The translations under genes and the position numbers were made by a program. From Proteles cristata cristata (taxonomy: Eukaryota; Chordata; Mammalia; Carnivora; Hyaenidae): DNA of 64,000 bases. Location: positions 434,001 to 498,000 of the forward strand of contig JAESUZ010003370.1 in assembly GCA_017311185.1 (NCBI GenBank). Reading direction: 5' to 3'. Under the pieces are notes generated by a model that saw nothing but the letters and a program-made list of their open reading frames with translations, did no database searches and was not told where the DNA came from. Below, piece by piece: positions 35,001 through 46,840 of this stretch; the first letter of the stretch is position 1; every line of letters starts with the position of its first letter.

Positions 35001-35983
35001 TTAGACTGAAGATAGTCTCTTCTTAAACAAAAGAAAACTAAAATAAATTCATCGATAAAACTAAAATTCATCGATACACGTAATCCAAAATTTTTAAGAG
35101 GGGATCTTTATTATATTCATTTTTTTATAAGTTCATATGAAAAAGTCCATTTAACGGAATACGTGGTAAATAGCACAGTGAAACATTATCAGCTTTTAAA
35201 AAATATCTGTAAATTTGATAAATGTCCTGAATCTTCTACGTTTACTGCCAGCTTGTATTTTTTTGTCCACGGCATCTGCCATCCTGAGCGGCGAGACGTC
35301 TTTCAAGTCCAGACACTTACATGCTCTGCTCAGCTGTGTAATATCTTCCTTACACTTAGACTGTACTCCCTAGTAACACCCACGAGCATCCGGTTCTTTG
35401 CATTTCCAGAAGTATTTTCTACTAGTTCCCAGGAAAGAAGTGTCTTAAATCATGCAGACAACAAGACTTTATATAGTTGTTGAAGTCTAACTACATAAAG
35501 GTGAACTAAATTACCTGAGCATATTTTTACATAGATTATTAGTACTCACAAAATTTTGCTTAACCCTTGGTAATTGATTTTAATATATTTCTACATATGT
35601 ACGGCCATAAAATCCCCATCTACACTTATACAACAGGCATTTCAAAGAGTCTTTTGAGGATTCTGAGTGTATATCTACTTATTAAAAGTCCCTTTCAAGA
35701 TATTAATGATTGGCATTCAGCTTTTAATGTAGTCTACGTGTGATGACACATAATTTAAAACAGCCAACTTGAAATGAATTGTATAAAATACACATCTATT
35801 TTGTTTGTAGAAAGTGAAGCCTATATTTAAATTACTTAAACTCTATTTTCACCACTGCAAGAATTTTAGTTTTACTATGTTTGTGTCTGTTAACAATTAC
35901 ACTTCCTTCGCCTGCCTTCTGGGATTGAGTTCTGGAATTCTGGAGATATGTGTAACTTGTCCTTATTTGTCTTCTTCTTTCAG
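35001..35983. other. Intron before the pre-C1 linker exon
   Basis: Unique AT-rich sequence, nothing recognisable apart from the 3' splice signal. Confidence 0.6.
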
Positions 35984-36067
35984 ATTGTGGACTCGGCTTA
36001 TCTACCGGTTCACACGCCAACAATAAAGAAAAAGGAATATCACAGTAGTATTCTCTTTCCAACTAAG
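35984..36067 (+). CDS. MRCK-alpha-like gene, pre-C1 linker exon (IVDSAYLPVHTP)
   Basis: This 84-nt exon (28 codons, phase 0 in and out) lies between the acceptor gtcttcttctttcag and the donor ACTAAG|gtaccc. The product reads IVDSAYLPVHTPTIKKKEYH and then SSILFPTK. MRCK-alpha has TVDSTPLSVHTPTLRKKGCP followed by a short basic stretch before the C1 domain, so the match covers the whole exon. It joins the C1 exon in phase 0. The segment is a basic, proline-containing linker of unknown detailed role. The open frame, splice sites and position all support a real exon. Confidence 0.88.
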
Positions 36068-36599
36068 GTACCCGATTTAATTATAAGCTTAGCAGGTTCT
36101 TTTAAAAATGAGAATAATTGGTTTTGCTGTCTGTTACTATCTTGGCATTTACCAAAATTTTTCTTGCAGTTACATTTGTGAAACCTCAGATTAGATTTAA
36201 AAGTTAACAAAACAGAAAATCCCACTCTAAAAATCTCCTTAAGGTCTGAACAGCCAAGATGGGGTAAAATATTTAGTGACAATTTCAGGGGAATGTTGTT
36301 CCTATTAAATGGGCTTTGTTGTGTCTGTCAAGTCCTATTTAGAAATTATAAATGATGATAAACTAATTAACTTGAGCTTTTCCCTGAAATCTGCTCAAGG
36401 GATCTGTATTCTGTATCTCATAACCTACTCCCAGATAAATTCCAAATTTAGGCACAATTTAAACGTAAACCTGAAACCACATAACTAGTAGAAATGTACT
36501 AGAAAATCTTATAATTTTGGAATAAAGTCTTTAATTGCTTTTTGAACCAGATTAATATATTGCCTACTGCTTATTTAACAAATAATTAAAAATGACCAA

Positions 36600-37120
36600 T
36601 AATTAAAAATATTCAAAGCATTCCTCTTTATTAGCAGTAAGTAACCAGAAGCTGTGACAAATAGAAAGAAAGAGAAATTCATAAGCACTGTAAACCTGTT
36701 TTCCCAACCCTAATAGCAAATATTATGGTAAATGATGAAACACTAAATCTTCTCAATTAAAGCCAGGAATGGTACAGAACTACTCCGTAACACCATTAGT
36801 ATTCAGTAGTTTCTAGGAAATGCAATAAAAATGAAAATAAAATGACTGGAATAAACACTGGAACAGAAAACTCTTTCATAAGATTGATAAGATTGTTTGC
36901 CCCACAAAACCCAAGAGACTCTGGTTTTCATAAATAACCTACTAAAATTGATAAGGTAATCTGAACATAAGGCAAATATATAAAATTACACGGGTTATCT
37001 CTATTATATAATGAATACCTAGAAAAGAAGTAGAAGATACTCGTGTGCCAAGATCAACAAAAATAAATACAAGAGAAAACTGAGAATAAGATAAACACGA
37101 TGACGTGTTCTGTCAAAATT
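36600..37120 (+). mobile_element. Possible decayed LINE-1 ORF2 fragment, sense
   Basis: This A-rich stretch has short L1-like phrases (taggaaatgcaataaaaatg, aatctgaacataaggcaaat) but no frame. It lies in the intron between the pre-C1 linker exon and the C1 exon. Confidence 0.35.
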
Positions 37121-38305
37121 AATGTATTGTGAGGCAGTATCAATCAGAGTATCAAAAGTACTTTTTTTTTCTTTCCTGGCTTCCTTCCTTTGTTTCCCCT
37201 GGGGACTTCTGGTTAATCATAATATATTAAAAAATGCAAACATCTCTGCTTTGTGATGAAAGCCAATAAATGGAGAAAAAAGAGCAGGCAACTAAGTCAA
37301 CATAACTTTGGAAGATGAAAGCCTGGGTGAGGTTAGCAGAGCTGAGAAATATGAATGTTGAGGGATAGGGAAATACTGAAGAGTCACAAGACAGTCGATC
37401 CCCTGGAAGCCTAGAAGGTCCCTCCAGGGGATCTAGAAGGAGGGGGTGCTGTCCGGCTCTGTACACGGAAGCCTAAAGTGTGAATCGGGAGCAGGTAACC
37501 GGGCACACACACCTGGTGCTCATGGCAGGACCTGGAATTCTCTGCCATTCTGCCTACCTTAGAGATGAGGAAACAGACACACAAAGGAGGGGATCAGATC
37601 TCAGCGAGCCTGTGGAAAAGCCAGATTTCATTTTGCTTTACACATTGCTAATTTATGGTAGCAGTGATTTTGAGGGAAAAGAGGCATGATCAAGAAACAG
37701 ATGATCCGCGGGGGATTACCAATTTCTTGTTGGGGTTTCAGGTAGAAAATTCAGAATGTCCTCTGTCTCAGAGAGTGACACAGCGTGCTTCATAGGAGCT
37801 TCCCAAGTCGTGACTATTTCTTATGAATAGTAGAAAAGTGAATTCTGAAATTACTCTTTCTTTCCAAAGAAGGTATAAAAACCATGTTACTTTTTGTTTG
37901 CCTTCCCCCTGCCTCCAAATGAAACTATGTACACAAGGCAATTCTTGCTCCATCCACTGTTAAGGGATCATTGGGAGAACTTATCAATCTAGAAAGCACC
38001 TTTCCAAGGTTCAGGATATACAGGCACAAATCAAAGCCAGGCCTGGTTTACTTGGTTCCAAACAGTGTTAATGATCATGTGATCACCGACGAAATAGGTC
38101 CCTCTCCTCTTTCCCATCTTCCTCTTCTTGGTAATGTTTTGGATCTCCTGCTCAGCGTTTCCTAATCCTGAAGTAATTAGGGAGCAAGAATCTTAAAGTC
38201 TGGTGGGGAGGTGGCGGAGCTGCTTTTCTTTGTACATAACATGGCACTTTGGGCAAGGAGGGCAGAGGAGTCCCCTTTAGTGCATGTCTGGTCTCTGTTT
38301 TGTAG
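37121..38305. other. Intron before the C1 exon
   Basis: Unique sequence; no feature seen beyond a short pyrimidine tract at 37162. Confidence 0.6.
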
Positions 38306-38411
38306 AGTAAGAGCCACCGGTTTTTCCTCATGACCTTCACTGCTCCCACCAAGTGTCACCAGTGCACGTCTCTGATGGTGGGCTTGATAAGACAAGGCTA
38401 TGCCTGTGACG
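38306..38411 (+). CDS. MRCK-alpha-like gene, C1 domain exon, first half
   Basis: The acceptor gtctctgttttgtag precedes 106 nt (phase 0 in, phase 1 out) ending TGTGACG|gtaaga. The protein begins [20 protein letters not shown] and continues [15 protein letters not shown]. This is the first half of a C1 (protein kinase C conserved region 1) zinc domain. It carries the leading His, the CxxC pair, the PT turn, the GLIRQG loop and the first Cys of the second pair. [15 protein letters not shown] is identical to MRCK-alpha as I recall it, while the flanks differ ([11 protein letters not shown] against HQFFVKSFTTP). C1 domains bind diacylglycerol or phorbol ester and help recruit MRCK kinases to membranes. 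Numbered from the linker exon at 25238, the domain covers about residues 69-118. Confidence 0.95.
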
Positions 38412-38511
38412 GTAAGATCCAAGGAAGGGCTGTGCGGGGCCAGGGCCAGGAGCCTTACACTTCAGGATCTTAGTCCGCAGGGGTTTACCCCCGACCCCGG
38501 CATACTACATA

Positions 38512-38818
38512 GACCAAGTGGCTTTTAAACACAGAAATGTGTTTCTCACAGGCTGGCAGTCCGAGATGAGGGCGCCAGCACGGTTGGGTTCTGGGGAGTG
38601 CTCCCTTCAGGGGGGCAGGCTGCTGACTTCCGGGTGTGCCCTCGCAAGGCAAGGGGGCCACAGAGCTCTGGGGGCCTCTGTTACATGGGCACTGGGCCCA
38701 CTCACGAGGGCTCCACCCTCAGGCCTCAGGATCTGAGCTTGTCACAGACTCTACCTCTTAATGCCCCCAACATAGGAATTTGTGGGGGGAACACAGACAT
38801 TCAGTCCACTGCAATAAG
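38512..38818 (-). repeat. MaLR-type solo LTR remnant, antisense
   Basis: In reverse, it carries the same elements as the copy at 19428, with gagggtggagccctcgtgag and gtgagaaacacatttctgtg. It lies about 100 bases after the first C1 exon and has no coding part. Confidence 0.5.
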
Positions 38819-39976
38819 TTATTTGGCAACAAATTTGTTCTCTTTGCTTTGTAGCAGCATGGCAGTATGGTGACCCCTTAGAATCTCTCTGTTGCGTGTT
38901 GGAAAGATTGGACCCATGGCTATCGGGCATGTTTGGGGTGGGACTTGGCACTGTGTAACTCAGAGGGACCTCGCCCCCTTACAGCCTGTGTGAATGTTGT
39001 TCCCGGGAGTCCTGCTGAGTAGCCCGCAGGCAGGGCCATGTTTACTGCGAAAATGCATTTGGATGGATTTTGTCCAATCCATCTGGAGCAATGCATCTGG
39101 AGCACTAGGAGAGCTCGAGGACCCAAGTCAGTAGCTTGTGTGAAAGGAAAATGGGATGCTTGAGCTGTCACTGCTGTGCTTGACTCATTTCATTCACTGT
39201 GGTAACCATCACTGAAAGGGAGCAAGGTACTTTGGGAAATCTCAGACAGTGGGTCCCTGTGCTGAGGCGACTCCTCATTCCTCGCTCCATCAGATGGACT
39301 CTGGGCTTGTTGGCTTCCTCAGCCGGTCCTGGAGGGCTCGTCCCACGACACAGCGCTGAGTGGGACAGCTTTCCTGCCCTCAGCATGGCCACAGTCAGGA
39401 CCACCTTAACCATAAACGCGACCTAGTGCCTTCCACAAAACGCGACTACACATGGAGCATTAGGTGCTCATGATACCCCTCCAGGGCTGCGGAGGCTGGC
39501 TCCGAGCTGAGGCTCAGGGTGGCTCGGGCTCCACTGACCTGGGCCAGAAAAAGGCGACAAACCAGGAGTGGCCCCCACGGCCGCAGCTGCCAGAACCTGT
39601 TCCTCCTGCCCGGATAAGGAAAACCCCCAGGACGGCAGAGTCTACAGGATCGGGCCCTTGCCCACAGACTAAGGAAGGCTCCCACAGAGTTGGGACGCCA
39701 CCACTGCAGCTGTGACCACAAGTCCTGCAGTCAGGATCCCTCCAGTAAAAGGGGTGCCCTGCGACCTGAACGCTCCCAGCCCCGCTCAACTCAGTCTCAC
39801 GGGAAGTCTTCCTTAGTGGAACTTCCATCAGGGCCAAAACTCAGTCGAAAGGGAGTCTGGGAAATGTAGTTTTTAGCATTTTGACCCCTACAAGTGTAGG
39901 CAGCACTGCAGTGGAGGGCAAGGGACTACAACCATTCTGTCTACTGCGATCACGTCTCTTTCTTCCCTTCAAAAAG
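38819..39976. other. Intron between the C1 exons
   Basis: Unique sequence. Frames at 39168-39837 on both strands show no domain. Confidence 0.6.
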
Positions 39977-40113
39977 CATGTGGGTTCTCCTGTCACACAA
40001 CGTGTGTTGAAAAAGCTCCACAAGACTGTCCAGTGTCTTCTCAGCAAAAGAAAGCTGCCCTCTGTCTAGACCCACAGGAAGGCATGGGAACAGCCTATGA
40101 AGGCCACGTCTGG
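39977..40113 (+). CDS. MRCK-alpha-like gene, C1 second half and start of PH domain
   Basis: This 137-nt exon has two bases completing the split Ala codon, then 45 codons, ending GTCTGG|gtaagt in phase 0. It reads [20 protein letters not shown] and ends [10 protein letters not shown]. With the previous exon it completes the zinc-ligand spacing H-x12-C-x2-C-x13-C-x2-C-x4-H-x2-C-x7-C, with all eight ligands present. MRCK-alpha has VCGFSCHITCVNKAPTTCPV and [11 protein letters not shown] at these places. GTAYEGHV begins the PH-domain region. The acceptor ends cttcaaaaag, but a good pyrimidine tract lies just upstream. The intron before it holds an MaLR-like LTR remnant, and a SINE sits shortly after the donor. 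Confidence 0.94.
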
Positions 40114-40148
40114 GTAAGTGTCAATATTTTGGGTTTAGATGAACTCTT

Positions 40149-40376
40149 TTTTCTTAAATTTTTTAAAATGTTTATTTATTTTTGAGAAAGAGAGAGAGAG
40201 AGAGAGCACACGAGCAGGGGAGGGACAGAGAGAGAGGGAGTCAGAGAATTTGAAGCAGGCTTCAGGCTCTGAGCTGTCAGCACAGAGCCTGACACAGGGC
40301 TCGAACTCATGAACCGTTAGATCATGACCGGAGCTGAAGTTGGACGCTTAACCGACTGAGTCACCCAAGCGCCCCT
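40149..40376 (-). mobile_element. CanSINE, antisense, with target-site duplication
   Basis: Typical copy in the intron after the second C1 exon, about 35 bases past its donor. The 17-base direct repeat ggtttagatgaactctt is at 40132-40148 and 40377-40393. Confidence 0.94.
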
Positions 40377-40570
40377 GGTTTAGATGAACTCTTAAAAAAA
40401 TTATTAATCACCTTGCACTCTGTGAGCACATTTGTAAAAATATATATAAATATTATATAGTATTTATAACAGATTATACAATACAAATTATATTCAATTG
40501 AATATACTTGTTCCATCCTGAGAAGATAGTTTCAGAACAAAATTTAGCTCTCCCCAATAGGATATTTTTA

Positions 40571-40796
40571 TTTATTTTTTATTCTTTCAAATGTTTGCTT
40601 ATTTTGAGAGTGAGAGTGTGAGCAAGTGGGGGAGGGGCGGGGGGAGTGAGAGAGACAGAGAGAGAGAATCCCAAGCAGGCTTCCCTCTGTCAGCACAGAG
40701 CCTAATGCAGGGCTCCATCTCACCAACTGTGAGATCATGACCTGAGCTGAGATCAGGAATCACATGTTTAACGGACTAAGCCACCCAGGCGCCCCT
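40571..40796 (-). mobile_element. CanSINE, antisense, with target-site duplication
   Basis: Typical copy. The 17-base duplication with one mismatch (ccaataggatattttta / ccaatagggtattttta) is at 40554 and 40797. Confidence 0.93.
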
Positions 40797-41264
40797 CCAA
40801 TAGGGTATTTTTAAGTGTACCAGAGTTTTCTGTTCACGCCTTATCTTGTGATGAACAAGTGTTGAAATCCCTACTAATGAAGTAACTTTGCAATCCAGTC
40901 AGCAATAACCAATTATGAGACTAAAAGTGAAATGATCTTTTTGAGAAATACTGAAAATCTGAGTTGAATCTGAGGCATGGAGTTCCTGTATTTGAATTTA
41001 ATGTTACCAGAGAAGAAAATATTTGAATGAATTTCCAGTGTTAACTGAAATGGTGTCAGTCTTAGTTTCACAAGAGATTTTCAGTCTTCAAAGGAATTGC
41101 CTTGATTTTTAAAATTTCAATTATGTTATACAACTCTGCTCCCCACCTTTACTACGTGACAGGTTTATAACACAGGTTTATTATTTTAATTTTACATGTA
41201 ATCATTGGATAGTATTTGATGTTTTAACTTACACTGTTTTTGTTTTTTTAAATCAAAACTAAAG

Positions 41265-41404
41265 ATCCCAAAGAAATCAGGGGTGAAAAAAGGATGGCAG
41301 AGAGCACTGGCGATAGTGTGTGACTTCAAACTCTTCCTTTATAACATGGATGAAGAGAAAGACTCAAAACCCAACGTTGTCGTGAGTCAAGTGATTGACA
41401 TGAG
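41265..41404 (+). CDS. MRCK-alpha-like gene, PH domain exon 1
   Basis: The exon is 140 nt, phase 0 in and phase 2 out, ending GACATGAG|gtgagc. It reads [20 protein letters not shown] and continues FKLFLYNMDEEKDSKPNVVV and SQVIDM. It follows MRCK-alpha ([39 protein letters not shown]) residue by residue with no gap. It forms the first strands of the PH domain, which with the C1 and CNH domains helps place MRCK kinases at membranes and cell junctions. The acceptor is unusual: the last 14 intron bases, aatcaaaactaaag, are purine-rich, with the T tract lying further upstream. Skipping this exon would shift the frame. Confidence 0.93.
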
Positions 41405-41643
41405 GTGAGCTTTGAAAGAGAGAATTCCTTTCTATAAAAAAAGTGAATAAAAATGACTTCTGATATTTTCTTAAATAGTGTTGTAACTTAAATTACTGTA
41501 TGTTAAAGTTGCCAATTTTCTCCATTGCCATGTAAACTTCAAAATGGAAGATTTTGCCTGAAGGTGGCATCACCACCTCTAAGGCATGGATTATAATTCA
41601 ATGAGAGTACTTCTAAGAGTTTTTTTAGTCAAAAGTTATTTTC

Positions 41644-41645
<2 letters not shown>

Positions 41646-41682
<37 letters not shown>

Positions 41683-41686
41683 GTGA
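41646..41686. repeat. (GT)n microsatellite
   Basis: About 18 GT units, about 240 bases after the first PH exon. Confidence 0.95.
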
Positions 41687-41714
41687 GCGGGCATGCGCGC
41701 CAAGAAGAAATAAA

Positions 41715-44150
41715 ATCTCAAAATCAGACACTCTTTATAGTGAAATGTAATTCACATACCATAAATGTCACCATTTTAAAGTGTGCAGTTGATTGGTCTG
41801 TAGTGTCCTCACAGGTGTACAACCCTCGCCACAGTGTAATTTAGAACATGTTCATCACGCCAGAAAGAAAACACACGCATTAGCGGTCATTCCACGTCCT
41901 CCCTCGCCCGGGCCCCTGGCGACTGTGAGTCTGTGTCTGTCTCTATGGACCTGCCTACTCAGGTCATTTCATATAAATGGAATCACATGTGAAGTTTGTG
42001 ACTGGCTTATTTCACCGAGCACACTGTTTTCAGGGTCCACCCATGTCGCACGTATGAATATTTCATTACTTTTTATGCCTTATGCCCTTTATTAGTTTGA
42101 GGAAATTCCTTCTATTTCTAGTTTGTTGAGTGTTTTTATCTGGAAAGGGTGTTGGATTTTGACAAATGCCTTTGCTGTGTCTTTTGAGGGGATCATATAG
42201 TGTTTTTCCCCTTTATTAATATGGGGGATTAAAGGACTGATCTTCTTATATAGAACTTACCTGGGATAAATTTGGTATAGAACCTATTCCTGGGATAAAT
42301 CCCACTTAGTTATGGTGTATAAACCTTTTTTACTTTCTGCCGGATTGTACTTGCTAGAATTTACTGAGGAGTTTTGCATCTGTGTTAATACAGAATATAG
42401 GTCTACAGTTTTCTTTTATTGAGATATTTTTGCCTGGTTTTGTTATTAGAGTAATAATGGCTTCCAAATGAGCTGGAAAGTACTCTTTCTTCTTTTATTT
42501 TTTGGAAGTGTTTGTGAAGGATCGATACTAAATATGTCTGGTAGAATTCACCAAGAAAGCCATCTAGTGTTGAGTTTTTACTTATGGACACTTTTTTTTT
42601 TTTCCTGAGAGACAAAGAGGATGCAAGTGAGCAAGGGAGAGAGAGAGAAAGGGATGATCCCACAATGGGCAGAAAGAGAGAGAGAGAGAGAATGTGGGGC
42701 TCACCCAGGGCTTGTGATTTACCCAAAGCAAGGCACAAGCTCACCTGAAGCAGGGCTCCAGTTCACCTGATGTGGGACTCAAACTCATCAACTGTGAGAT
42801 CACAACCTGAGCTGAAGTCAGATGTTTAACGACTGAGCCACTCCAGGCCCCCCAGGAAAGTTTTTGATTACTATCTTAATCTCTACTTGTTATAAGTCTA
42901 CTCAGATTTTCCATATCCTGAGTTACCTTTAATACTCTGTGTTTTCTAGGAATTGTTCTATTCTTTTAGTTTGTTGTCGTTGCTGTTGTTGTTATTTTTG
43001 GCATGTGATTGTTCATAGTTTCTGAGTTAGTTATGTTCCCTCTTTCATTTCTGGTTTTAGCAATTAAATCTTCTCTCATTTTTTCTTGGTTTAGCTAAAG
43101 GATTATCAATTTCGTTAATCTTTTTAAAGAAACAACTTTTGGTTTTCTTGATTTTCTTACTTTTCTATGTTGTTTTATTAATTTTCACTCTATTCTTTGT
43201 AATTTCCCTCCTTCTGCTTATTCTGGATTTACTTTTTTTCTTCCTTTTCTAGTTTATTAAGGTGGAAAGTTAGGTTACTGAGATATTCATCCAATGATTC
43301 TTCCTGCCCCCTTTATGTCTCTCCTCTTGCTTCGGGATTCCCATCATGTGTATCTGAGTGTTATTTACCGTGTCCCACAGGTCTCTGGGAACCTGTTCAC
43401 TTTTCTTCATTCTTTCTGCTTTCTTTTTCTCAGACTGGATATTAACTGACCTATCTTCAAGTTCAGGGATTTTGTCTTCCACCTACTCAAATCTATTTTT
43501 GAGACCCTCTAGTGAATTTTTCATTTCGGTTATTTTATCCTTCAACTTCAGAATTTCTATTTGGTTCTTTTTTTATAATTTTGAATTTCTTAACATTTTC
43601 TATTTGGTGAGACATCATCTACATAATTTAGTTATTTAGACATGGTTTATTTTTGGCCTTCAACATATTTAAAATAGTTTATTTAAATCTGGTAAATTCA
43701 ACATCTGGGCTTCCCAGGGGACAGTTTCTACTGTTTTTTCCCCTTGTATTGGGTCATACTTTTGTGTTTCTTTGAATGTCAAACATTTTTTCTCAAAAAC
43801 CAGACATTTCAAATAAATTGGCAACTCTGGTAATCAAATTTCACCTCCTCTCCAGGACTTGTTATTGTTGCTACTTGTAGTTTTCGTTCGTTTCTTTAGC
43901 AACTTTTCTGAACTAATCTGCAAAGTCTTCTTTGCCACGTGTGGTCACTGAAGTCTCTGGTCTCAACTTTGTTAGCTTCATAGTCAGCTACTGATTGTGC
44001 AGAGATTTGTTTTATAAACACCTGGATCCAGTCTCTCTCCCAGTCTTTGCTGGAGGCCCGTGTGCATGCTGGGGGACTCCTCCTGTGCTCAGCCAGGCAG
44101 CTGGCAACCCTGTCTTAGCCTTCACTTTCTGCCTCACAAGTACTCAAGAA
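41715..44150 (-). mobile_element. Old LINE-1, antisense, with 3' end, ORF2 and ORF1 remnants
   Basis: From low to high coordinate, the reverse strand shows an L1 3' region (gaaatgtaattcacataccat, ataaatggaatcacatgtg), then ORF2 reverse-transcriptase remnants (42080-43260). ORF1 follows (43270-43560, read on the minus strand as VEDKIPELEDRSVNIQSEKK ... LWDTVNNTQI). Upstream L1/HAL1-like sequence extends to about 44150. The ORF1 C-terminus and ORF2 N-terminus are largely missing, so the copy is internally deleted. A SINE sits inside at 42592. Confidence 0.75.
42592..42853 (-). mobile_element. Degenerate CanSINE, antisense, inside an antisense L1
   Basis: T run, tgagagacaaagaggatg, actcaaactcatcaactgtg, and end actgagccactccaggcccc. 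It is longer than usual, with a duplicated region around 42700-42780. Confidence 0.75.
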
Positions 44151-44812
44151 TAATGGAAGAAACAATGGCTGAAAACTTCCCAAATCTGATGTAAAACATT
44201 AATCTACACACTAAAGGCAGCCAGGAGGGAGACCTTACAGCCTTCTCAGGTCTTTCCTGAGTGTATGCACAGCCCTAGGAATGTTCACAGCCCTGTACAT
44301 GTGCATGGACATCTAGATTCCTAGCAGTATGTTAGAGCTTTTCAAAGACCCTATGGACATGTCAGTTCTTATCTTTGTTTTCTAGGGTTTTTGGTTAATC
44401 TCTTTTTTTTCTTTTTGCCCCAATTGCTAAATAGTGCTGAGGCAGCAGTGCAGTTAATATGCTTGCATGTAGTTGTTTTCTGTAAGTGGCCCTTGGCAAT
44501 AGATTCTTCAAACTCGAAGAGCTCTGAGTTAAAGTCAAATACACCGGTTTCTTTCTCATCCCTCCTCCTCCTCTTTTCTGCTCCCTCAAGCCCACTGGCG
44601 TGTAGGACACCCTGTAAATGCAGGCTGCCATGTTTCTAGGCTACTGAGGAGTTGGAATATGGAGCACGGGACCAGGGCAAGGGAAATTATTCTTACCAAG
44701 GTTTAGCTGTATTTCTTGAATAAATCTCTTCAGATTGATACGAATTTTAGTTAATTTATGGAGTTATGAAAAAGTTGATGTTGATGAATTTTATTGGGTT
44801 TTCTCTCTCTCT

Positions 44813-45034
44813 TTTTTAATGTTTATTTTTAAGAGAGAGAGAGAGCGAGAGAGAGCGCAAGAGTGTGAGCAGGGGAGGGCAGAAAGAGAGGGAGACACAG
44901 AATCTGAAGTAGCTCTAGGCTCTGAGCTGTCAGCACAGCACAGAGTCTGATGCGGGGCTCGAACTCACAAACTGCGAAATCATGACTTGAGTCAAAGTCA
45001 GACGCTTAACCAACTGAACCACCCAAGCACCCTA
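44813..45034 (-). mobile_element. CanSINE, antisense
   Basis: tttttaatgtttatttttaagagag, a long GA tract, gctcgaactcacaaactgc, and head gaaccacccaagcaccc. Confidence 0.88.
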
Positions 45035-45575
45035 TTTTTTCTCTGTGGGTATTTTTTTTTTTTGTATGAAGAAGAGTATCTTCAGAGATCCTTACTCTAC
45101 TATTTTTGCAGATGTCTCTTTGAGTGTTTATTATTAAATAATGCTGAATCTGTGAACTTGGAGCAAGTACATCTTGTTGAAAGAAATGCAGTAATATGTT
45201 CTCTCCTCCTCCCTGTCTGTTCTGAATCTCTTAAGACCCTCTTAGTGTATCTGATTATCTTTTCCTGGACTTTCCTCTTCCCCCTCTGCACATCCCCTAG
45301 ATGATCCCATCACTTCCTGTGGCCCCAGGCGTCATTTGTACCATGATGGCACGCTTAGCCTGAATGTTCTCCTTATCATGGATTGTGTGGGCTTCTATAT
45401 TCGTCCTGTCTTATTCTGATTTCTTACCCACTAACTCTGGTCTATATTCTTCACACTAGTTAAGGTCACCCTTGTCGGAAATTTGATAGTCCCTTAAATA
45501 ACTGGCACAGAAAACCAGATAATCTTGGGTTGGCTTTAAAAAGATTAGTCAGACAATAGATTTTTTTATAAGATG

Positions 45576-45583
45576 GTGTGTGC

Positions 45584-45611
<28 letters not shown>
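45576..45611. repeat. (TG)n with (CG)n end
   Basis: tgtgtgcgtgtgtgtgtgtgtg then cgcgcgcgcac; a purine-pyrimidine alternation like that at 23570. Confidence 0.9.
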
Positions 45612-45614
<3 letters not shown>

Positions 45615-46012
45615 TGTTTAGTGCTGGGGACGGTCAGTGAGAGCAGTGCTGGAGTTGACACGTCCAGCTCCCAATTGTCCAGTCTCCAGATGGAATGAGA
45701 GTGTGCGGCAAGGTGGTGGCTGCAGGAGTTACAGAAGAAGGGATGGGCATGAGAAATACCACTAAGGTGACCTCACAGGACACAGCGAGTGACAGAAGAA
45801 GGAAAATGGCGAAAAGAGTGACAGTAACAGATGGTGCTGGGCTTTTGAGTCAACAAGCCTAAGAAAGGGTAACAGCAGTAAGGTTACAACGGAGAGCGAG
45901 CGTGTCGGGGGGGTTAGAAGTCAGCCGTGGGTGTTGACGTAGTAGAATACTATTGAGTGAGCCGGGTCAAGCAGGCTTCTACTTTCAACCCAAATGGAGT
46001 TAACAGAGGCTT

Positions 46013-46110
46013 GGGGTGCCTGGCCGGCTCAGCCAGAAGGACATGTGACTCAGTCCCGGGACTGTGAGGGTGAGCCCCGTATTGGGTCTAGAGATTACTA
46101 GAAAAAAAGT
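46013..46110 (+). mobile_element. Short older tRNA-derived SINE, sense
   Basis: ggggtgcctggccggctcagc at the start and a degenerate tRNA-like part, then gggtctagagattactagaaa. It resembles the short element at 10976. Confidence 0.6.
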
Positions 46111-46342
46111 TTTATGGAGTAGCAGGGACCGTTTTTAACTTTCCCTCTGAAACAACCGAGTAGCTGATTTAAGGTGCTGGACCTCAGACAGTGAAAGGCA
46201 GCGATCCCTGGAAAAGGGAAAGAAATGAGGTAATCTCTGCATTTGCCTCAAGTTATTGCCTTGTGAGACTTTCTAGTACCTAGTACAGTAAGTGGAATCC
46301 CAGGAAGAACCAGGTAGACTCCTAGAGTTAAAGACATGGAGC

Positions 46343-46370
46343 TGAGAGAGAGAGAGAGAGAGAGAGAGAA
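46343..46370. repeat. (GA)n microsatellite
   Basis: About 13 GA units. Confidence 0.92.
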
Positions 46371-46544
46371 ATCCTCAGGGACGTAGAGAGGACCTCATTC
46401 AGGGAGCCAGCAGCTTACTGACCAGTACACATGCTTTACGAAACTAGCAGAGGCCAGTGACAGGACCACCTGAAGGGTGAGAGAAAACAGCGCCTGTTCC
46501 AACCAGCCGTCCAGGAAGCCTGCTCTAGTAATTATTCATTCGTT

Positions 46545-46763
46545 CGTTCATTTTTCATTTTTTATTTTTGAGAGAGAGAGAGTGCACACACATGAGCAAG
46601 GGAGGGACAGAGAGAGAGAGAGGGAGAGAGAGAGAATCCCAAGCAGACTCTGTGCTGTCAGTACAGAGCCCGATGTGGGGCTCAAACCCACAAACTGTGA
46701 GATCATAACCTAAGCAGAGGTCTAGAGTTGGGTGCTTAACCGATTGAGCCATCCAGGCGCCCC
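46545..46763 (-). mobile_element. CanSINE, antisense
   Basis: cattttttatttttgagagag, a long GA tract, gctcaaacccacaaactg, and head gagccatccaggcgcccc. Confidence 0.9.
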
Positions 46764-46840
46764 AGTAATTGAATTTTAATTACACACTGTCCCACAAAGA
46801 AAAAATCCCAAGTCCAAACAGTTTCACTGAGGTATTTTTA

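Larger units (their letters stand above)
44151..46544. other. Intron, mostly unique between SINEs
   Basis: It holds the SINEs and simple repeats listed above; no further exon is needed or seen here. Confidence 0.5.
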
